The notes beneath the pieces are model-generated. The model saw only the letters and a list, made by a program, of their open reading frames with translations, made no database searches and was not told where the DNA came from. Below are positions 14,538 to 22,401 of a DNA stretch of 34,746 nt, one piece after another. Position 1 is the first letter of the stretch, and each line of letters opens with the position of its first letter. Source of the stretch: Candidatus Poribacteria bacterium (lineage in GTDB: Bacteria; Poribacteria; WGA-4E; WGA-3G); the NCBI GenBank assembly GCA_022827225.1, contig JAJDTJ010000123.1:1-34746 (forward strand). Direction: 5' to 3'. Both the position numbers and the translations under genes were made by a program.

Positions 14538-14656
14538 TATAGTGAAACCTAAAAATAAAGAGACACTTTTATCCGCCGGTAGGGTTTTGCTGGGGTGTTT
14601 CTTCACGGTTTCCTAACCGAACCTACATAGAGTGTCCTGTTAATTCTAAACTTTAT
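14538..14656. repeat. MITE-like short repeat, copy 3 (diverged)
   Basis: The left end TATAGTGAAACCTAAAAATA is followed by GAGACAC, matching the starts at 9317 and 15790. The right side, reversed, reads TTTAGAATTAACAGGACAC, resembling the same end inverted. It is more diverged than the others. Confidence 0.5.
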
Positions 14657-14697
14657 TATCCCAAGTTGCTACCAACGAATTTTGATGTTTTTGCTTA

Positions 14698-14762
14698 CAA
14701 GAAATCCGCAGAAATACCCAAGCAAATACCCCCAGCAAAAACGGTATTTCTGCGTATTGTAA
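14698..14762. repeat. Dispersed intergenic repeat, copy 2, with 12-bp inverted repeat
   Basis: It shares AAGAAATCCGCAGAAA and CCCAAGCAAA with 9463-9526. The inverted arms CGCAGAAATACC (14707-14718) and GGTATTTCTGCG (14743-14754) are perfect here but not in the other copy. Confidence 0.6.
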
Positions 14763-14937
14763 CACGGTTTTTTGGACACTTTCTTCACCCCGTAGCGGTG
14801 CTATGTCTATAAATAGGTGGCAACTTGCGTTATATTAGGATATTCCGCTTAGCGAAAAATTGATAATAGTATCCATTAGGTTGAACAGGTGTTACTAAAA
14901 TTGGGAGATCCCGTCTATCAGGCTGACCGGAATATCT

Positions 14938-15651
14938 CTATTCTCCTGAACGGCGTGCCTGTAAGCGTGCAAGTTGTTCTCGGAGACGTTCGACTTCTGC
15001 TTCAGCGGTTTCCGCACGGGCTTCAGCGGTTTCCGCACGGGCAGCGTGTGCCTCTGCTGGTGTTTGCAGCCACTCCTCACCCATCGGATTGTAAACCCGC
15101 AAACGACCCTCCTGTATAACGAAATCTAAACCGATAACATCTGAATGGATACGTCCATCAGCACCCGGTTCTATCGGCACATACACACCCGCTACAAGCC
15201 GAAAACCCATGAGCGGTGGAGACAGATAAAGGGACTCGGCATCATAGAGCAGATAGTTCGATATGCCGAGTGCAGCGTAGAGCGCCTTCTTGTCGGTGAG
15301 GTCGTTCCGATAGGTCGTCTTACTTGAGAATTCCATCACAAAATCTGGAACTTTGCCCTCTTCCCAGACTTTATATGTGTGTCGCCGCTTTTGACCGATC
15401 CCGAAAGCGACGAGAACATCGGGGGCAACGACATCACGAGGGTTGCCCTCGGTATAATAGGTGAGAATATCACCGGAGACGTAAGTATCGGGCATAGCAG
15501 AGAAATGTTCCCGCAATGCCTGTATAAACCAGATGAGGATTTCCAAGTGGAGGTCGCTTGCTGCCATCGGTTTACCGTCCGTATCAGGATAGAGGTCTGC
15601 TGTATCTGTGGGGGCATAAGATATATTGCGTCTGTGTGTGTCTGTCTGCAT
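14938..15651 (-). CDS. Uma2 family putative restriction endonuclease-like protein
   Basis: The start at 15651 has AGAGGAGAAACACTG upstream, so the in-frame ATG at 15678 was not chosen. The 237-residue protein shows the Uma2 (DUF820) PD-(D/E)XK fold: LHLEILIWFIQALREHF, VAPDVLVAFG with the conserved Asp, and PDFVMEFSSKTT with the E-x-S-K version of the catalytic Glu/Lys pair, then YLLYD. The C-terminal 40 residues are a charged coiled coil with near-exact repeats (ARAETAEARAETAEAEVERL), unlike the other Uma2 gene at 24100-24699. Cellular role is uncertain; these genes are expanded in cyanobacteria and Poribacteria. Confidence 0.9.
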   Translation of the reverse strand: MQTDTHRRNISYAPTDTADLYPDTDGKPMAASDLHLEILIWFIQALREHFSAMPDTYVSGDILTYYTEGNPRDVVAPDVLVAFGIGQKRRHTYKVWEEGKVPDFVMEFSSKTTYRNDLTDKKALYAALGISNYLLYDAESLYLSPPLMGFRLVAGVYVPIEPGADGRIHSDVIGLDFVIQEGRLRVYNPMGEEWLQTPAEAHAARAETAEARAETAEAEVERLREQLARLQARRSGE

Positions 15652-15789
15652 CAGTGTTTCTCCTCTGCCGTGGGGCATGAAAAACGTATCTTAAGGTTCT
15701 GACGAGTATTATACCTTTTCGGTAGCAGGATGTCAATCTTTTTATGACGACTGAATCCGTCGTTTGATCCGTTGGAACGATGATCTGTT

Positions 15790-15919
15790 TATAGTGGATT
15801 TCAGAATTAATGAGCCCCTTTACAGCGGACGAGGGGCCCTTTCTTCTATGCAAATACCCCCTACGAGGGGTGGTCTCGGCAATCACTGAAATATCCCTTT
15901 AATTATTGACTTTACTATA
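15790..15919. repeat. MITE-like short repeat, copy 4
   Basis: It starts TATAGTGGATTTCAGAATTA and ends with ACTATA at 15914-15919, giving inverted TATAGT ends. The segment ACGAGGGGTGGTCTC-GCAATCACT matches copy 1 (9317-9404) almost base for base. Confidence 0.75.
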
Positions 15920-15933
15920 GATGTGCCAAACGA

Positions 15934-16873
15934 CTAGAATAAACTGCCTAAGTTCGTGCACTTGATGTCTCCGACATCTGTCCAATATATTTTTCCGCCT
16001 GCAACATCTAACGCCATACTGTTTGGCCGATTCAATCCTGTGATAAAGCCGCGACCTTCAGCATTTGAACCATCCAAGTTTGAACGCTCGATTAGGTCAG
16101 AACTCCCATCTTCTATCCAATATATTTTTCCGCCCACAACATCTAACGCCATACCATAGGGTTCCCCGAAGGACATATGGGTGAGGTCTTCAATATTTGA
16201 CCCATCTAAGTTAGAACGCTGAATTTTATCAATTCCAAAGCCGTCATATTCTATCCAATATATCTTTCCGCCCGCAACATCTAACGCTATATCGTATACG
16301 GCCGAGTACCCTACCCCCAAGCCCGTAACGCGGGTTTGAACATTTGACCCATCTAAGTTAGAACGCCGGATCATACAGCGTAGAACGCCTATGCTGTCGT
16401 CATATTCTACCCAATATATTTTTCTGCCTGCAACATCTACCGCTATACCTCTTGGCGTGTCCAATCCGGTAAGGATGTCTTCAACATTTGACCCATCTAA
16501 GTTAGAACGCTGGATTTTATCGGGGTTCGAGCGTGTCCAATATATTTTTCCGCTTGCAACATCTACCGCTATATCGCTTGGCGTGTCCGATTCCGTAACG
16601 CGGGTTTGAACATTTGACCCATTCGATTTCTAGAATTCCTAAACCAGTATCTTGACACTCGGTGAGGGCATCCTGAGCGTCGGTTAGGTCCCCTCGGACA
16701 GTGCTCAGTTCTCCTCGGACGGTGCTCAGCTCTGTCTGAGTTGTGCTCAATTCTGCTTCAGCTGCCGTCAGTCTGTTTGTTAGAGAACTATTATCGTCCC
16801 CATGAAGGCAGCCCATGAAGATTACAGACAAGGCAGCGATAAACAGTGCTGAAATGCGTAAACTCAGTTTCAT
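15934..16873 (-). pseudogene. YWTD-propeller lipoprotein gene split by a +1 frameshift
   Basis: The 5' part (from ATG 16873, with AAAGGAG upstream) encodes a lipoprotein signal (FMGC), a short coiled coil with repeated STVRGELSTVRGDL, and ECQDTGLGILEI. It then runs out of frame and stops at 16517. The 3' part continues in another frame to TAG at 15934 with five KIYW motifs (LDL-receptor class B/YWTD type) separated by RSNLDGSN units. Removing one base near 16622 (GAATGGG to GATGGG) restores an uninterrupted 312-residue protein. The break coincides with the end of a 28-bp exact direct repeat (16594-16621 and 16324-16351). It could be a real mutation, a recombination scar, a phase-variable site or a sequencing error. 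Confidence 0.75.
16594..16621. repeat. 28-bp exact direct repeat at the frameshift (partner 16324-16351)
   Basis: Both copies read CGTAACGCGGGTTTGAAC onward to GACCCA, then diverge. They encode the SNVQTRVT segment of two propeller blades. One copy ends exactly at the frameshift. Confidence 0.85.
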
Positions 16874-16904
16874 AAAAATTCTCCTTTCGGTTTTGCATGT
16901 TAGG

Positions 16905-16938
16905 CATCAGTCCACCTGTGGATGCAGGTGGACTGATG
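16905..16938. terminator. 14-bp perfect hairpin between two lipoprotein genes
   Basis: CATCAGTCCACCTG (16905-16918) pairs with CAGGTGGACTGATG (16925-16938) around loop TGGATG. It lies in the spacer after the 17057-19003 gene. There is no T tract, so intrinsic termination is uncertain; an attenuator or RNA-stability role is equally possible. Confidence 0.4.
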
Positions 16939-16951
16939 GTGTTAGCGGGTG

Positions 16952-17040
16952 TTACGGCTCCACGTCCTGCACACAACGAAAACTGGGTTTTCAGCTTAGA
17001 GTTACCGGACGCGAACCCGCCGCTACAAGTGCCACACATC
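16952..17040 (-). pseudogene. Possible 3' remnant of a formylglycine-enzyme-like gene
   Basis: On the minus strand, one frame reads PSFRCVQDVEP followed by TAA at 16952-16954. GFRCVQD-type ends are typical of FGE/SUMF1-domain proteins, compare GFRCVMDLP at the end of 8187-9269. Upstream the frame is broken by stops, so at most a decayed tail remains. Confidence 0.3.
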
Positions 17041-17056
17041 AGGTGACGGGCAAACT

Positions 17057-19003
17057 TTAGTTGATAAATCCAGTCTCTACGGCAATATGTGCAGTAGGTG
17101 TGGGTAGGGCAAACAACCCTTCAGTCTCTGAACCATCAAGGTTAGCCTGCCAAACTATGTATCTATCCGAAGACGAAGTTCTGTTAGGTGCCCAATAGAT
17201 CTTACGTGTGTTAAAATCGAACGTGGCAGTTATGTCATATTCATCAATTACCTCCTCAAGATTTGTCCCATCAAAATTTACACGATAAACGCCAGAATTA
17301 TTGCCCGAGGGGTTTACCCAGTAAATCTTGCGGTCATCAGTATCCACGCTAAGGGATGTCTTTTCACCATATGATGTCGACCACTCGAATTCCATATCTG
17401 AGAATTTGATATCTAAATCATCAGCATTGATAACAAACATCTTTGTGTAATTACCAGCGTAAATTTTACGCTCAATAGGATCGAAGGCGATGGCATATAA
17501 GTCTGGTAATAATAGACCCGAGATAGCAGATGTTTTGAATTTCTCAACACCGGACCCATCCAAATTAGACCGATGGAACAGATGATCTCTGTCAAACGTG
17601 CTATTATCTACTCCCACTATCCAGTATATTTTACCGGCTTCCAAGTCTAAGGTAAAATTCTGTACTAGCGTTGTAACGATATGTTCAATGTCAGTACCAT
17701 CCAGGTTTGCGCGCCACAGCCCGCCCCCAAGCTGCTGAGCCTGATTCCAATAAATTTTGCCGCCTTCACTGTCTACGGCGAAATTCTTCATATAAAATGT
17801 ATTGGTGATCCCTGCATTTCTAGAAACAATAGTTTCTTGGTCTGAACCATCAGGATTATTCCTGATGATAGAAGTATAAAGGGGCTGGCCCGAGCTGTTT
17901 GAGACCCAGTAGATTTTCCTCAGGCCGATTGTGGACATTGCGTCTTCTATATCCACCATTCCGCCGTGAAGATCGGTCGTTTCTTCCGGTGTTTCTTCGA
18001 CCATCTCAGGGGGTGTTTCTTCGGGTGTTTCAACGACCGTTTCAGTGGGCGGTTCTGGTGTTGTTTCCACCATGGGAGGTGCTAAGAGAGCGTTGATGAT
18101 AATCTCAGCTGCAACTTCACCATTTAGAAGACCGGCATGCTCGAAGGTACCGTGAATAATTGCAATCCTCCCACGATCACCGTCTCGGAGAATGACGGGA
18201 TCCGCACAAGCCGCCTCAGCATTACCCGTATCGCTTGCAAAGACTTTTTCAGCAAACCACTCCCCTTGAAGTTGATCTAACTGAACGGATCTGTAAGATA
18301 CAAAATCGACTAAACTCGGTGCTAACGCCATTCCGTCGGATGTGACAACCATTGTCTTCGGCGACGTAACGTTTCTATTGTCACGAAGGGATATACTGGG
18401 ATTGTCCATGAGGTTTTGCAACCCACCGTGTTGGTTTACTCCTACGTCCACAGTCGTCACTATTCCAGTGACTTCACCTACTTCAAAGTCACTGTTCCAG
18501 GCTATATAGTCTGCGTGATTTAGAATGGTATCTCCATCTGTCGTTTCAATCCAGTTTTCTGCGATGGAGCCATCAGGTTGGGTATTTCCAGCACCATAGA
18601 CTAAGTCAGGTAACACACCATAAAGGATTATGACATTAACATTACCATCACCGGTTGTCCCAAGCATCCATTCCATGACATGGGCAGGATCTTTCGTGAT
18701 CTCCACAGAAAAACCTTCAGATTCCACAAGATTTCTTGTCGTTTCTGCTGCCATTGCTGCATCTTCCAATGTTATCCAATAACTACGATTTGTGTAGATC
18801 AGGACATCTACCAGGTCAACCGGCATTTCCACCATTTCTTCCGGCATTTCTTCCATCATCTCTGGTGGCATTTCTGGCGGTTCTATCTGTTCGGCGTCCG
18901 GCATAATCGTTTCCATCACTTCCTGCGGGACCCGTTCGCAACTTGTGAAGTAGACCGCGGAGGCGATGAGAGCAATAGCGGCTATCCATAAATACTTTCG
19001 CAT
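17057..19003 (-). CDS. Lipoprotein with amidotransferase-like and six-bladed YWTD propeller domains
   Basis: The 648-residue protein starts at an ATG preceded by AAGGAGAATTTTCA. It has a lipobox-like end of signal (FTSC, Cys 22) and a Pro/Glu/Met-rich linker (MPPEMMEEMPEEMVEMP). Residues about 65-310 contain VLIYTNRSYW, NVNVIILYGVLPD and GRIAIIHGTFEHAG, suggesting a flavodoxin-like or ThuA-type amidotransferase-like fold (tentative). A second Pro/Glu/Thr linker follows (about 312-345). The last 300 residues have six KIY units (KIYWVSN, KIYWNQA, KIYWIVG, KIYAGN, KIYWVNP, KIYWAPN) with NLDGS/T motifs, one complete six-bladed propeller of the LDL-receptor YWTD type. Surface-exposed binding is likely. 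Confidence 0.85.
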   Translation of the reverse strand: MRKYLWIAAIALIASAVYFTSCERVPQEVMETIMPDAEQIEPPEMPPEMMEEMPEEMVEMPVDLVDVLIYTNRSYWITLEDAAMAAETTRNLVESEGFSVEITKDPAHVMEWMLGTTGDGNVNVIILYGVLPDLVYGAGNTQPDGSIAENWIETTDGDTILNHADYIAWNSDFEVGEVTGIVTTVDVGVNQHGGLQNLMDNPSISLRDNRNVTSPKTMVVTSDGMALAPSLVDFVSYRSVQLDQLQGEWFAEKVFASDTGNAEAACADPVILRDGDRGRIAIIHGTFEHAGLLNGEVAAEIIINALLAPPMVETTPEPPTETVVETPEETPPEMVEETPEETTDLHGGMVDIEDAMSTIGLRKIYWVSNSSGQPLYTSIIRNNPDGSDQETIVSRNAGITNTFYMKNFAVDSEGGKIYWNQAQQLGGGLWRANLDGTDIEHIVTTLVQNFTLDLEAGKIYWIVGVDNSTFDRDHLFHRSNLDGSGVEKFKTSAISGLLLPDLYAIAFDPIERKIYAGNYTKMFVINADDLDIKFSDMEFEWSTSYGEKTSLSVDTDDRKIYWVNPSGNNSGVYRVNFDGTNLEEVIDEYDITATFDFNTRKIYWAPNRTSSSDRYIVWQANLDGSETEGLFALPTPTAHIAVETGFIN

Positions 19004-19040
19004 TGAAAATTCTCCTTAAGTGTAAACATGTATAAAATGT

Positions 19041-19076
19041 GCTTGAGCGGAAGCTATTACTGTGTTCCGCTCAAGC
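19041..19076. repeat. 12-bp inverted repeat in the 5' region of the propeller lipoprotein gene
   Basis: GCTTGAGCGGAA (19041-19052) pairs with TTCCGCTCAAGC (19065-19076) around a 12-nt loop. On the minus strand it ends 37 nt before the start codon at 19003, so it would lie in the leader. Confidence 0.6.
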
Positions 19077-19217
19077 AGCAACTTCGGTTGTGTAAAGTGT
19101 AAGGTTATCGCTGCTGGCATCGCTTCAAGGAATCAATGGACAACCGCGATACCCTCCTTCAAATATAGAATCAGAAACAATGCTTAGATTTCAACAGGCA
19201 CATCGTGAAGGGTGATT

Positions 19218-19263
19218 GTACCCCAAATCTTACTCACTTCATGTAAGATTTGCGAGCGGGGTA
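19218..19263. repeat. Long interrupted inverted repeat
   Basis: GTACCCC plus AAATCTTAC (19218-19233) pairs with GTAAGATTT (19243-19251) and GGGGTAC (19257-19263), with a one-sided GCGAGC bulge. The total is 16 bp of pairing. It may be a structured RNA or a terminator/attenuator in the leader of the minus-strand lipoprotein gene. Confidence 0.5.
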
Positions 19264-19673
19264 CGGTCTTAAATCACGGTGTGAGGGGACCCGTTGTCAG
19301 CATTTTTTTTATCTAAACGAGGTGCAAAAATTGCACGCTCATAGAGATACATACGCAATACGCAAAATTCATGCCAACGCAAATTGTGCTGTTTTATAGT
19401 GGGGGTACTGCAGACGGTAACTGGTTATGCTACGAAGCGGCACAGACGAATCGTCGGAATCGGGAAGGTTGGGTATACAATTTTTGTATGGACAATTTTT
19501 GTATGGACAAAAATTGCACAATTAACCAGTTAGTGATTGTTTATAATTACGAATTAAGACATAACAGATGGAGGTTTTCGTCCAACAGAGCGTTTTTGGC
19601 AGCAAAAACTAACAGTTTGTGGGACGAAAGAAGTGGCGTTTTGGAATAGGTTTTATGGGGCGAGGGCGCTGCT

Positions 19674-20141
19674 CTATATACCGAATGTTTTCTTGAGGTT
19701 GTCTCGGAGATGGGTGATGATGATGGCTTCTAATTGTTCGAGAGACTCTGTATTTCCTTCCTCTGTCAATGTATTGACGAGTTTTGCGAGTTGTGTTTGT
19801 TCTGGTGGGGTGTCGGTTTTGAGCGTCTCTATGATTTGGTGCATTTGCGGTAAGATGTAGGTTTTGAGAGAAGGCGTTTCGGATTTGAGTTGGTCTATGA
19901 ATTCCTCTGTTTCTTTGATGTGTTCTTTCAGTTGTGTTTCTAAGGTTGTAAGTGTTTCCTTGTCTTCGGGCGTGCGTGCATCTTGTGGCTCAGCGGGTTC
20001 TATGCCATCCTGGTGAGCAGCGGTTTGCGTCGGATGTCCTCTGGTTTCCAAGATCCTGCTTTGGAGTGCGAACAGGTTCCTGATTTTTTCTACGATTATT
20101 TCAGCGAGTTCTTTTGTTTTTTCCGTTTCACTATGCGTCAT
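19674..20141 (-). CDS. Helical coiled-coil protein, paralogue of 21785-22231, under a likely sigma-54 promoter
   Basis: The 155-residue acidic, soluble, nearly all-helical protein (MTHSETEKTKELAEIIVEKI to NLKKTFGI) has no signal peptide. It aligns with 21785-22231, with shared patterns VEKIRNLFALQSRILETR/VEKVRSLVALEDKVLAAR, ETQLKE, YILPQM/YVLPQM, LVNTLTEEGN/LITALTDENI and NLKKTF/NLERTF. Heptads suggest a helical bundle or coiled coil. Function is unknown. A -24/-12 element at 20277-20292 faces this gene and the sigma-54 activator gene is divergent, so it is probably the activator's target. Its ribosome-binding site is weak. Confidence 0.75.
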   Translation of the reverse strand: MTHSETEKTKELAEIIVEKIRNLFALQSRILETRGHPTQTAAHQDGIEPAEPQDARTPEDKETLTTLETQLKEHIKETEEFIDQLKSETPSLKTYILPQMHQIIETLKTDTPPEQTQLAKLVNTLTEEGNTESLEQLEAIIITHLRDNLKKTFGI

Positions 20142-20276
20142 CTGTTTTCCGTTCTGTGTTATTTCCGGCTAAGCTGGTAGTCCGCTATCGGTTATTGGAA
20201 AATGAAAGGGAACATGCAAGCAAAGACCGTCTACGGGCTGCTTTACTATATTTCTGTGAAATATATGCAAAATATA

Positions 20277-20292
20277 TGCAAAAAGCATGCCA
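20277..20292 (-). promoter_or_regulatory. Sigma-54 (-24/-12) promoter
   Basis: The minus strand reads TGGCATG-CTTT-TTGCA, differing from the consensus TGGCACG-N4-TTGCA at one base, with GG and GC at the required 10-bp spacing. It points to the gene starting at 20141, giving a leader of about 120 nt. Confidence 0.7.
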
Positions 20293-20309
20293 ATTCGTAG
20301 AAATTTAAT

Positions 20310-20338
20310 TTGCCTTAAAAGCCAAATTTGGGTATACT
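20310..20338 (+). promoter_or_regulatory. Sigma-70-type promoter for the sigma-54 activator gene
   Basis: TTGCCT (20310-20315), a 17-bp spacer and TATACT (20333-20338) face the plus-strand gene at 20550. The spacer contains the palindrome CCAAATTTGG (20322-20331), which is also 30 bp upstream of the opposing sigma-54 promoter, so it could be an activator binding site shared by both. Confidence 0.6.
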
Positions 20339-20501
20339 CTTAGGAGACAATGAGATTTAGACAGAAATAAATTTTGAAAAATAATATTCTATTCTGTCCT
20401 TCTATCAACATTCAATCGAATCAACCCTGTTTTTCTATGGCGGCAACTGAGGTTAGAGCCGACGCACTGCGGGGGGGCGGTATTTTTCTGAGCGTTTCAA
20501 G

Positions 20502-20541
20502 AGTTGTGAAACCATTTTTTTTCATAAGGCAACTCACAACT
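20502..20541 (+). promoter_or_regulatory. Leader hairpin before the activator start codon
   Basis: AGTTGTGA (20502-20509) pairs with TCACAACT (20534-20541), ending 8 nt before the ATG at 20550. It may hamper or gate translation, since no strong ribosome-binding site is visible. Confidence 0.4.
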
Positions 20542-20549
20542 TCAACGAA

Positions 20550-21722
20550 ATGGAACACTACGTTATGCTAAACAAACAAGATGAATCACATCTGCCTATT
20601 AGGCTGCCGTCAGCAATGATGCAAGAGGTTTATAGCCAGATAGATCGTTTTTCAAAAACGAAAGTACCCATTCTTATTACTGGGGACACGGGTGCTGGCA
20701 AGGAAATCATTGCGCGTGAGATACATCGCACGAGTGACCGAAATGGCAAACCGTTCATAGTGATCAACTGTAGTGCGTTTCCAGATAACGGTCTCCTGAA
20801 TAGTGAAGTCTTCGGTCACGAGAAAGGGGCGTTCACTGGTGCGGATCGTCAACGGAAAGGTCTGTTTGAACATGCGGATACGGGTACGCTGTTTCTTGAT
20901 GAGATCGGTGATATGGGGCTTGAAGTGCAGCCGAAGTTTCTTCGTGTATTGGAGGAACAAGAGTTCGCGAGGCTCGGTGGTAACAAGGTTATTAAAACGG
21001 ACGTTCGGATTATCGCTGCGACGAACAAGAATCTTAAATCTGCCGTCAAAGAAAAGCGATTTAGAGAGGATCTATACTACCGTCTGTCTACGTTTGATAT
21101 TCATATTCCGCCGCTGCGAGACCACAGTGAGGATATCCCGCCTTTAGTGGATGCTTTTCTTTCTGAATTCAACGTCATGTATAAAAAAAAGATTTCGAAG
21201 GTTTCGGGTGAAGTTCTGAATTTTCTTCAACATGCTGCGTGGCCGGGTAATATTCGGCAGCTTAAGCGTACGATAGAAAGAGCGGTGGTTTCAACGGAGA
21301 CGGATGAAATCACTTTCAGTGATCTGCCGTCCGATATTGTAATCACGCCGCCGGTAGCGGTTAGCGTATCAGATTCGGGGACAGATTCTGCGATGCCGGA
21401 GGAGATACGTCATATTTTGACGCAGATTTCGGTAACGGAGTTCGTTTTAATTTTCGGTGGGGTACCGAATGCTATTTGGCGGGATATCCCTGAGAAAATG
21501 CAGCAATCGGTGATTCGAGAGGCATCCTTCCATTTATCAGCACTTTTGAGTGGGCAATCGGATGCGATTCGGATAAAGGGGATGGATAAGGATCAAATTC
21601 TTGGCAAGGTTGCGGAGCATCGGCTCAAGGAACACGGTTCTATGACGCAAGCGGCAGAGTCGTTAGGGATAGATCGGCGGACGCTTAAGTCATACACAGA
21701 GGCTGTAGATGTAGATGGGTGA
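20550..21722 (+). CDS. Sigma-54-dependent transcriptional activator (PspF-like, no receiver domain)
   Basis: This AAA+ enhancer-binding protein of 390 residues remodels sigma-54 RNA polymerase using ATP. The AAA+ domain begins near residue 15 with no N-terminal sensory domain. Walker A is GDTGAGKE (45-52). The GAFTGA loop that contacts sigma-54 is exact (93-98). Walker B is TLFLDEIGD (113-121). Arginine-finger-type regions follow (RVLEEQEFARLGG, REDLYYRLSTFDIHIPPLR). A region of about 110 residues after the AAA+ domain is unusual and could be a sensor (ITQISVTEFVLIFGGVPNAI region). A Fis-like helix-turn-helix closes the protein (MTQAAESLGIDRRTLKSY, about 365-382). The start at 20550 is tentative; a second ATG lies five codons on. 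It ends with TGA. Confidence 0.93.
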   Translation: MEHYVMLNKQDESHLPIRLPSAMMQEVYSQIDRFSKTKVPILITGDTGAGKEIIAREIHRTSDRNGKPFIVINCSAFPDNGLLNSEVFGHEKGAFTGADRQRKGLFEHADTGTLFLDEIGDMGLEVQPKFLRVLEEQEFARLGGNKVIKTDVRIIAATNKNLKSAVKEKRFREDLYYRLSTFDIHIPPLRDHSEDIPPLVDAFLSEFNVMYKKKISKVSGEVLNFLQHAAWPGNIRQLKRTIERAVVSTETDEITFSDLPSDIVITPPVAVSVSDSGTDSAMPEEIRHILTQISVTEFVLIFGGVPNAIWRDIPEKMQQSVIREASFHLSALLSGQSDAIRIKGMDKDQILGKVAEHRLKEHGSMTQAAESLGIDRRTLKSYTEAVDVDG

Positions 21723-21724
21723 GG

Positions 21725-21757
21725 TGCAGTGGGCGGTTGCGTTCCCGTCCCACTGCA
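21725..21757. terminator. Hairpin between convergent genes
   Basis: TGCAGTGGG (21725-21733) pairs with CCCACTGCA (21749-21757). It lies just after the activator stop codon and before the convergent gene end at 21785. No T tract on either side, so it is a weak terminator candidate. Confidence 0.45.
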
Positions 21758-21784
21758 GTTCGGAATATCGGGATGCCCGTGCGT

Positions 21785-22231
21785 TTAAGCCGGTCTAAAT
21801 GTGCGTTCAAGATTGTTCCTAATCTGCGTTATAATCGCCTCTTCTAATTGTTGCGTTGTCTCGATGTTCTCGTCTGTGAGTGCGGTGATGAGTTCTGTGA
21901 GTTCGCTCCGCTCTGCTGCATTACAGGCTTGGAGCGTTCCCATAATCTCACTCATCTGCGGTAAGACGTAAGCTCTGAAACAAGGTGTTGCGAGTTGGAG
22001 TTCTTCGGTAATACTATCCAATTCTGCGACACTTTCTTTCAGTTGTGATTCTAATCCTGCCAAATCTTCTTGTAGGCGTGCTGCAGGTGCTGTGTTACCA
22101 TTCGTATCAGTAAGTTGGCGTACGGACGCTCTCGCCGCCAGAACCTTGTCCTCCAAAGCGACCAGGGACCGCACTTTTTCCACAATCCCGTCAGCACGTG
22201 CCATTGCTTCTCTCATCTGTTGGTCAGTCAT
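21785..22231 (-). CDS. Helical coiled-coil protein, paralogue of 19674-20141
   Basis: The start at 22231 has AGGAGGAATACAG upstream; an upstream in-frame start was rejected. The 148-residue protein is almost all helix (MTDQQMREAMARADGIVEKV ... RNNLERTF) with no signal, and aligns along its length with the protein at 19674-20141. It is transcribed from a near-consensus sigma-70 promoter (22292-22320), unlike its paralogue. Having one paralogue under sigma-70 and one under sigma-54, on both sides of the activator gene, suggests a constitutive/inducible pair or partner proteins. Function is unknown. Confidence 0.75.
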   Translation of the reverse strand: MTDQQMREAMARADGIVEKVRSLVALEDKVLAARASVRQLTDTNGNTAPAARLQEDLAGLESQLKESVAELDSITEELQLATPCFRAYVLPQMSEIMGTLQACNAAERSELTELITALTDENIETTQQLEEAIITQIRNNLERTFRPA

Positions 22232-22291
22232 CTGTATTCCTCCTATCAAGATATTCCAGAATAAATTGACCCCTTTAACCGAATGTTATGA

Positions 22292-22320
22292 ATTATACAT
22301 ACTGAGACAATTTTTGTAAA
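22292..22320 (-). promoter_or_regulatory. Sigma-70-type promoter
   Basis: Minus strand TTTACA (22320-22315), 17-bp spacer, TATAAT (22297-22292), 60 bp upstream of the start at 22231. Confidence 0.7.
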
Positions 22321-22401
22321 GAGGAATAGTTGTCAGCTCAGTTAGGAATACAAATCGCATTTGGGAGCGTACGCTGCAGAACCACACTTATTGGGTCGGG
22401 G

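Larger units (their letters stand above)
14482..14937. other. Repeat-rich intergenic DNA
   Basis: No gene was seen. The stretch contains a MITE-like copy (14538-14656), the motif CCCAAGTTGCTACC (14660-14673, also at 34610-34623), and the repeat at 14698-14762 with the 12-bp inverted repeat CGCAGAAATACC (14707-14718)/GGTATTTCTGCG (14743-14754). It appears to be an accumulation of small repeats downstream of the Uma2 gene. Confidence 0.6.
19004..19673. other. Intergenic region with hairpins and small tandem repeat
   Basis: This is the upstream region of the 17057-19003 gene and downstream of 19674-20141. It holds the inverted repeats at 19041-19076 and 19218-19263 and a 2 x 15-bp tandem repeat ACAATTTTTGTATGG at 19477-19506. 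Open frames are short and unconvincing. Confidence 0.6.

Noticed and set aside
14707..14754. CRISPR-like repeat units near 14.7 kb
   Set aside because: There are only two imperfect arms in inverted orientation, with no regular spacing or third repeat.
16905..16938. Confident intrinsic terminator
   Set aside because: The hairpin is strong but no T tract follows on either strand, so it is listed only as a weak candidate.
19371..19649. Open frame of 92 codons in the intergenic region
   Set aside because: It contains the tandem ACAATTTTTGTATGG repeat, has no ribosome-binding site and no recognisable protein features.
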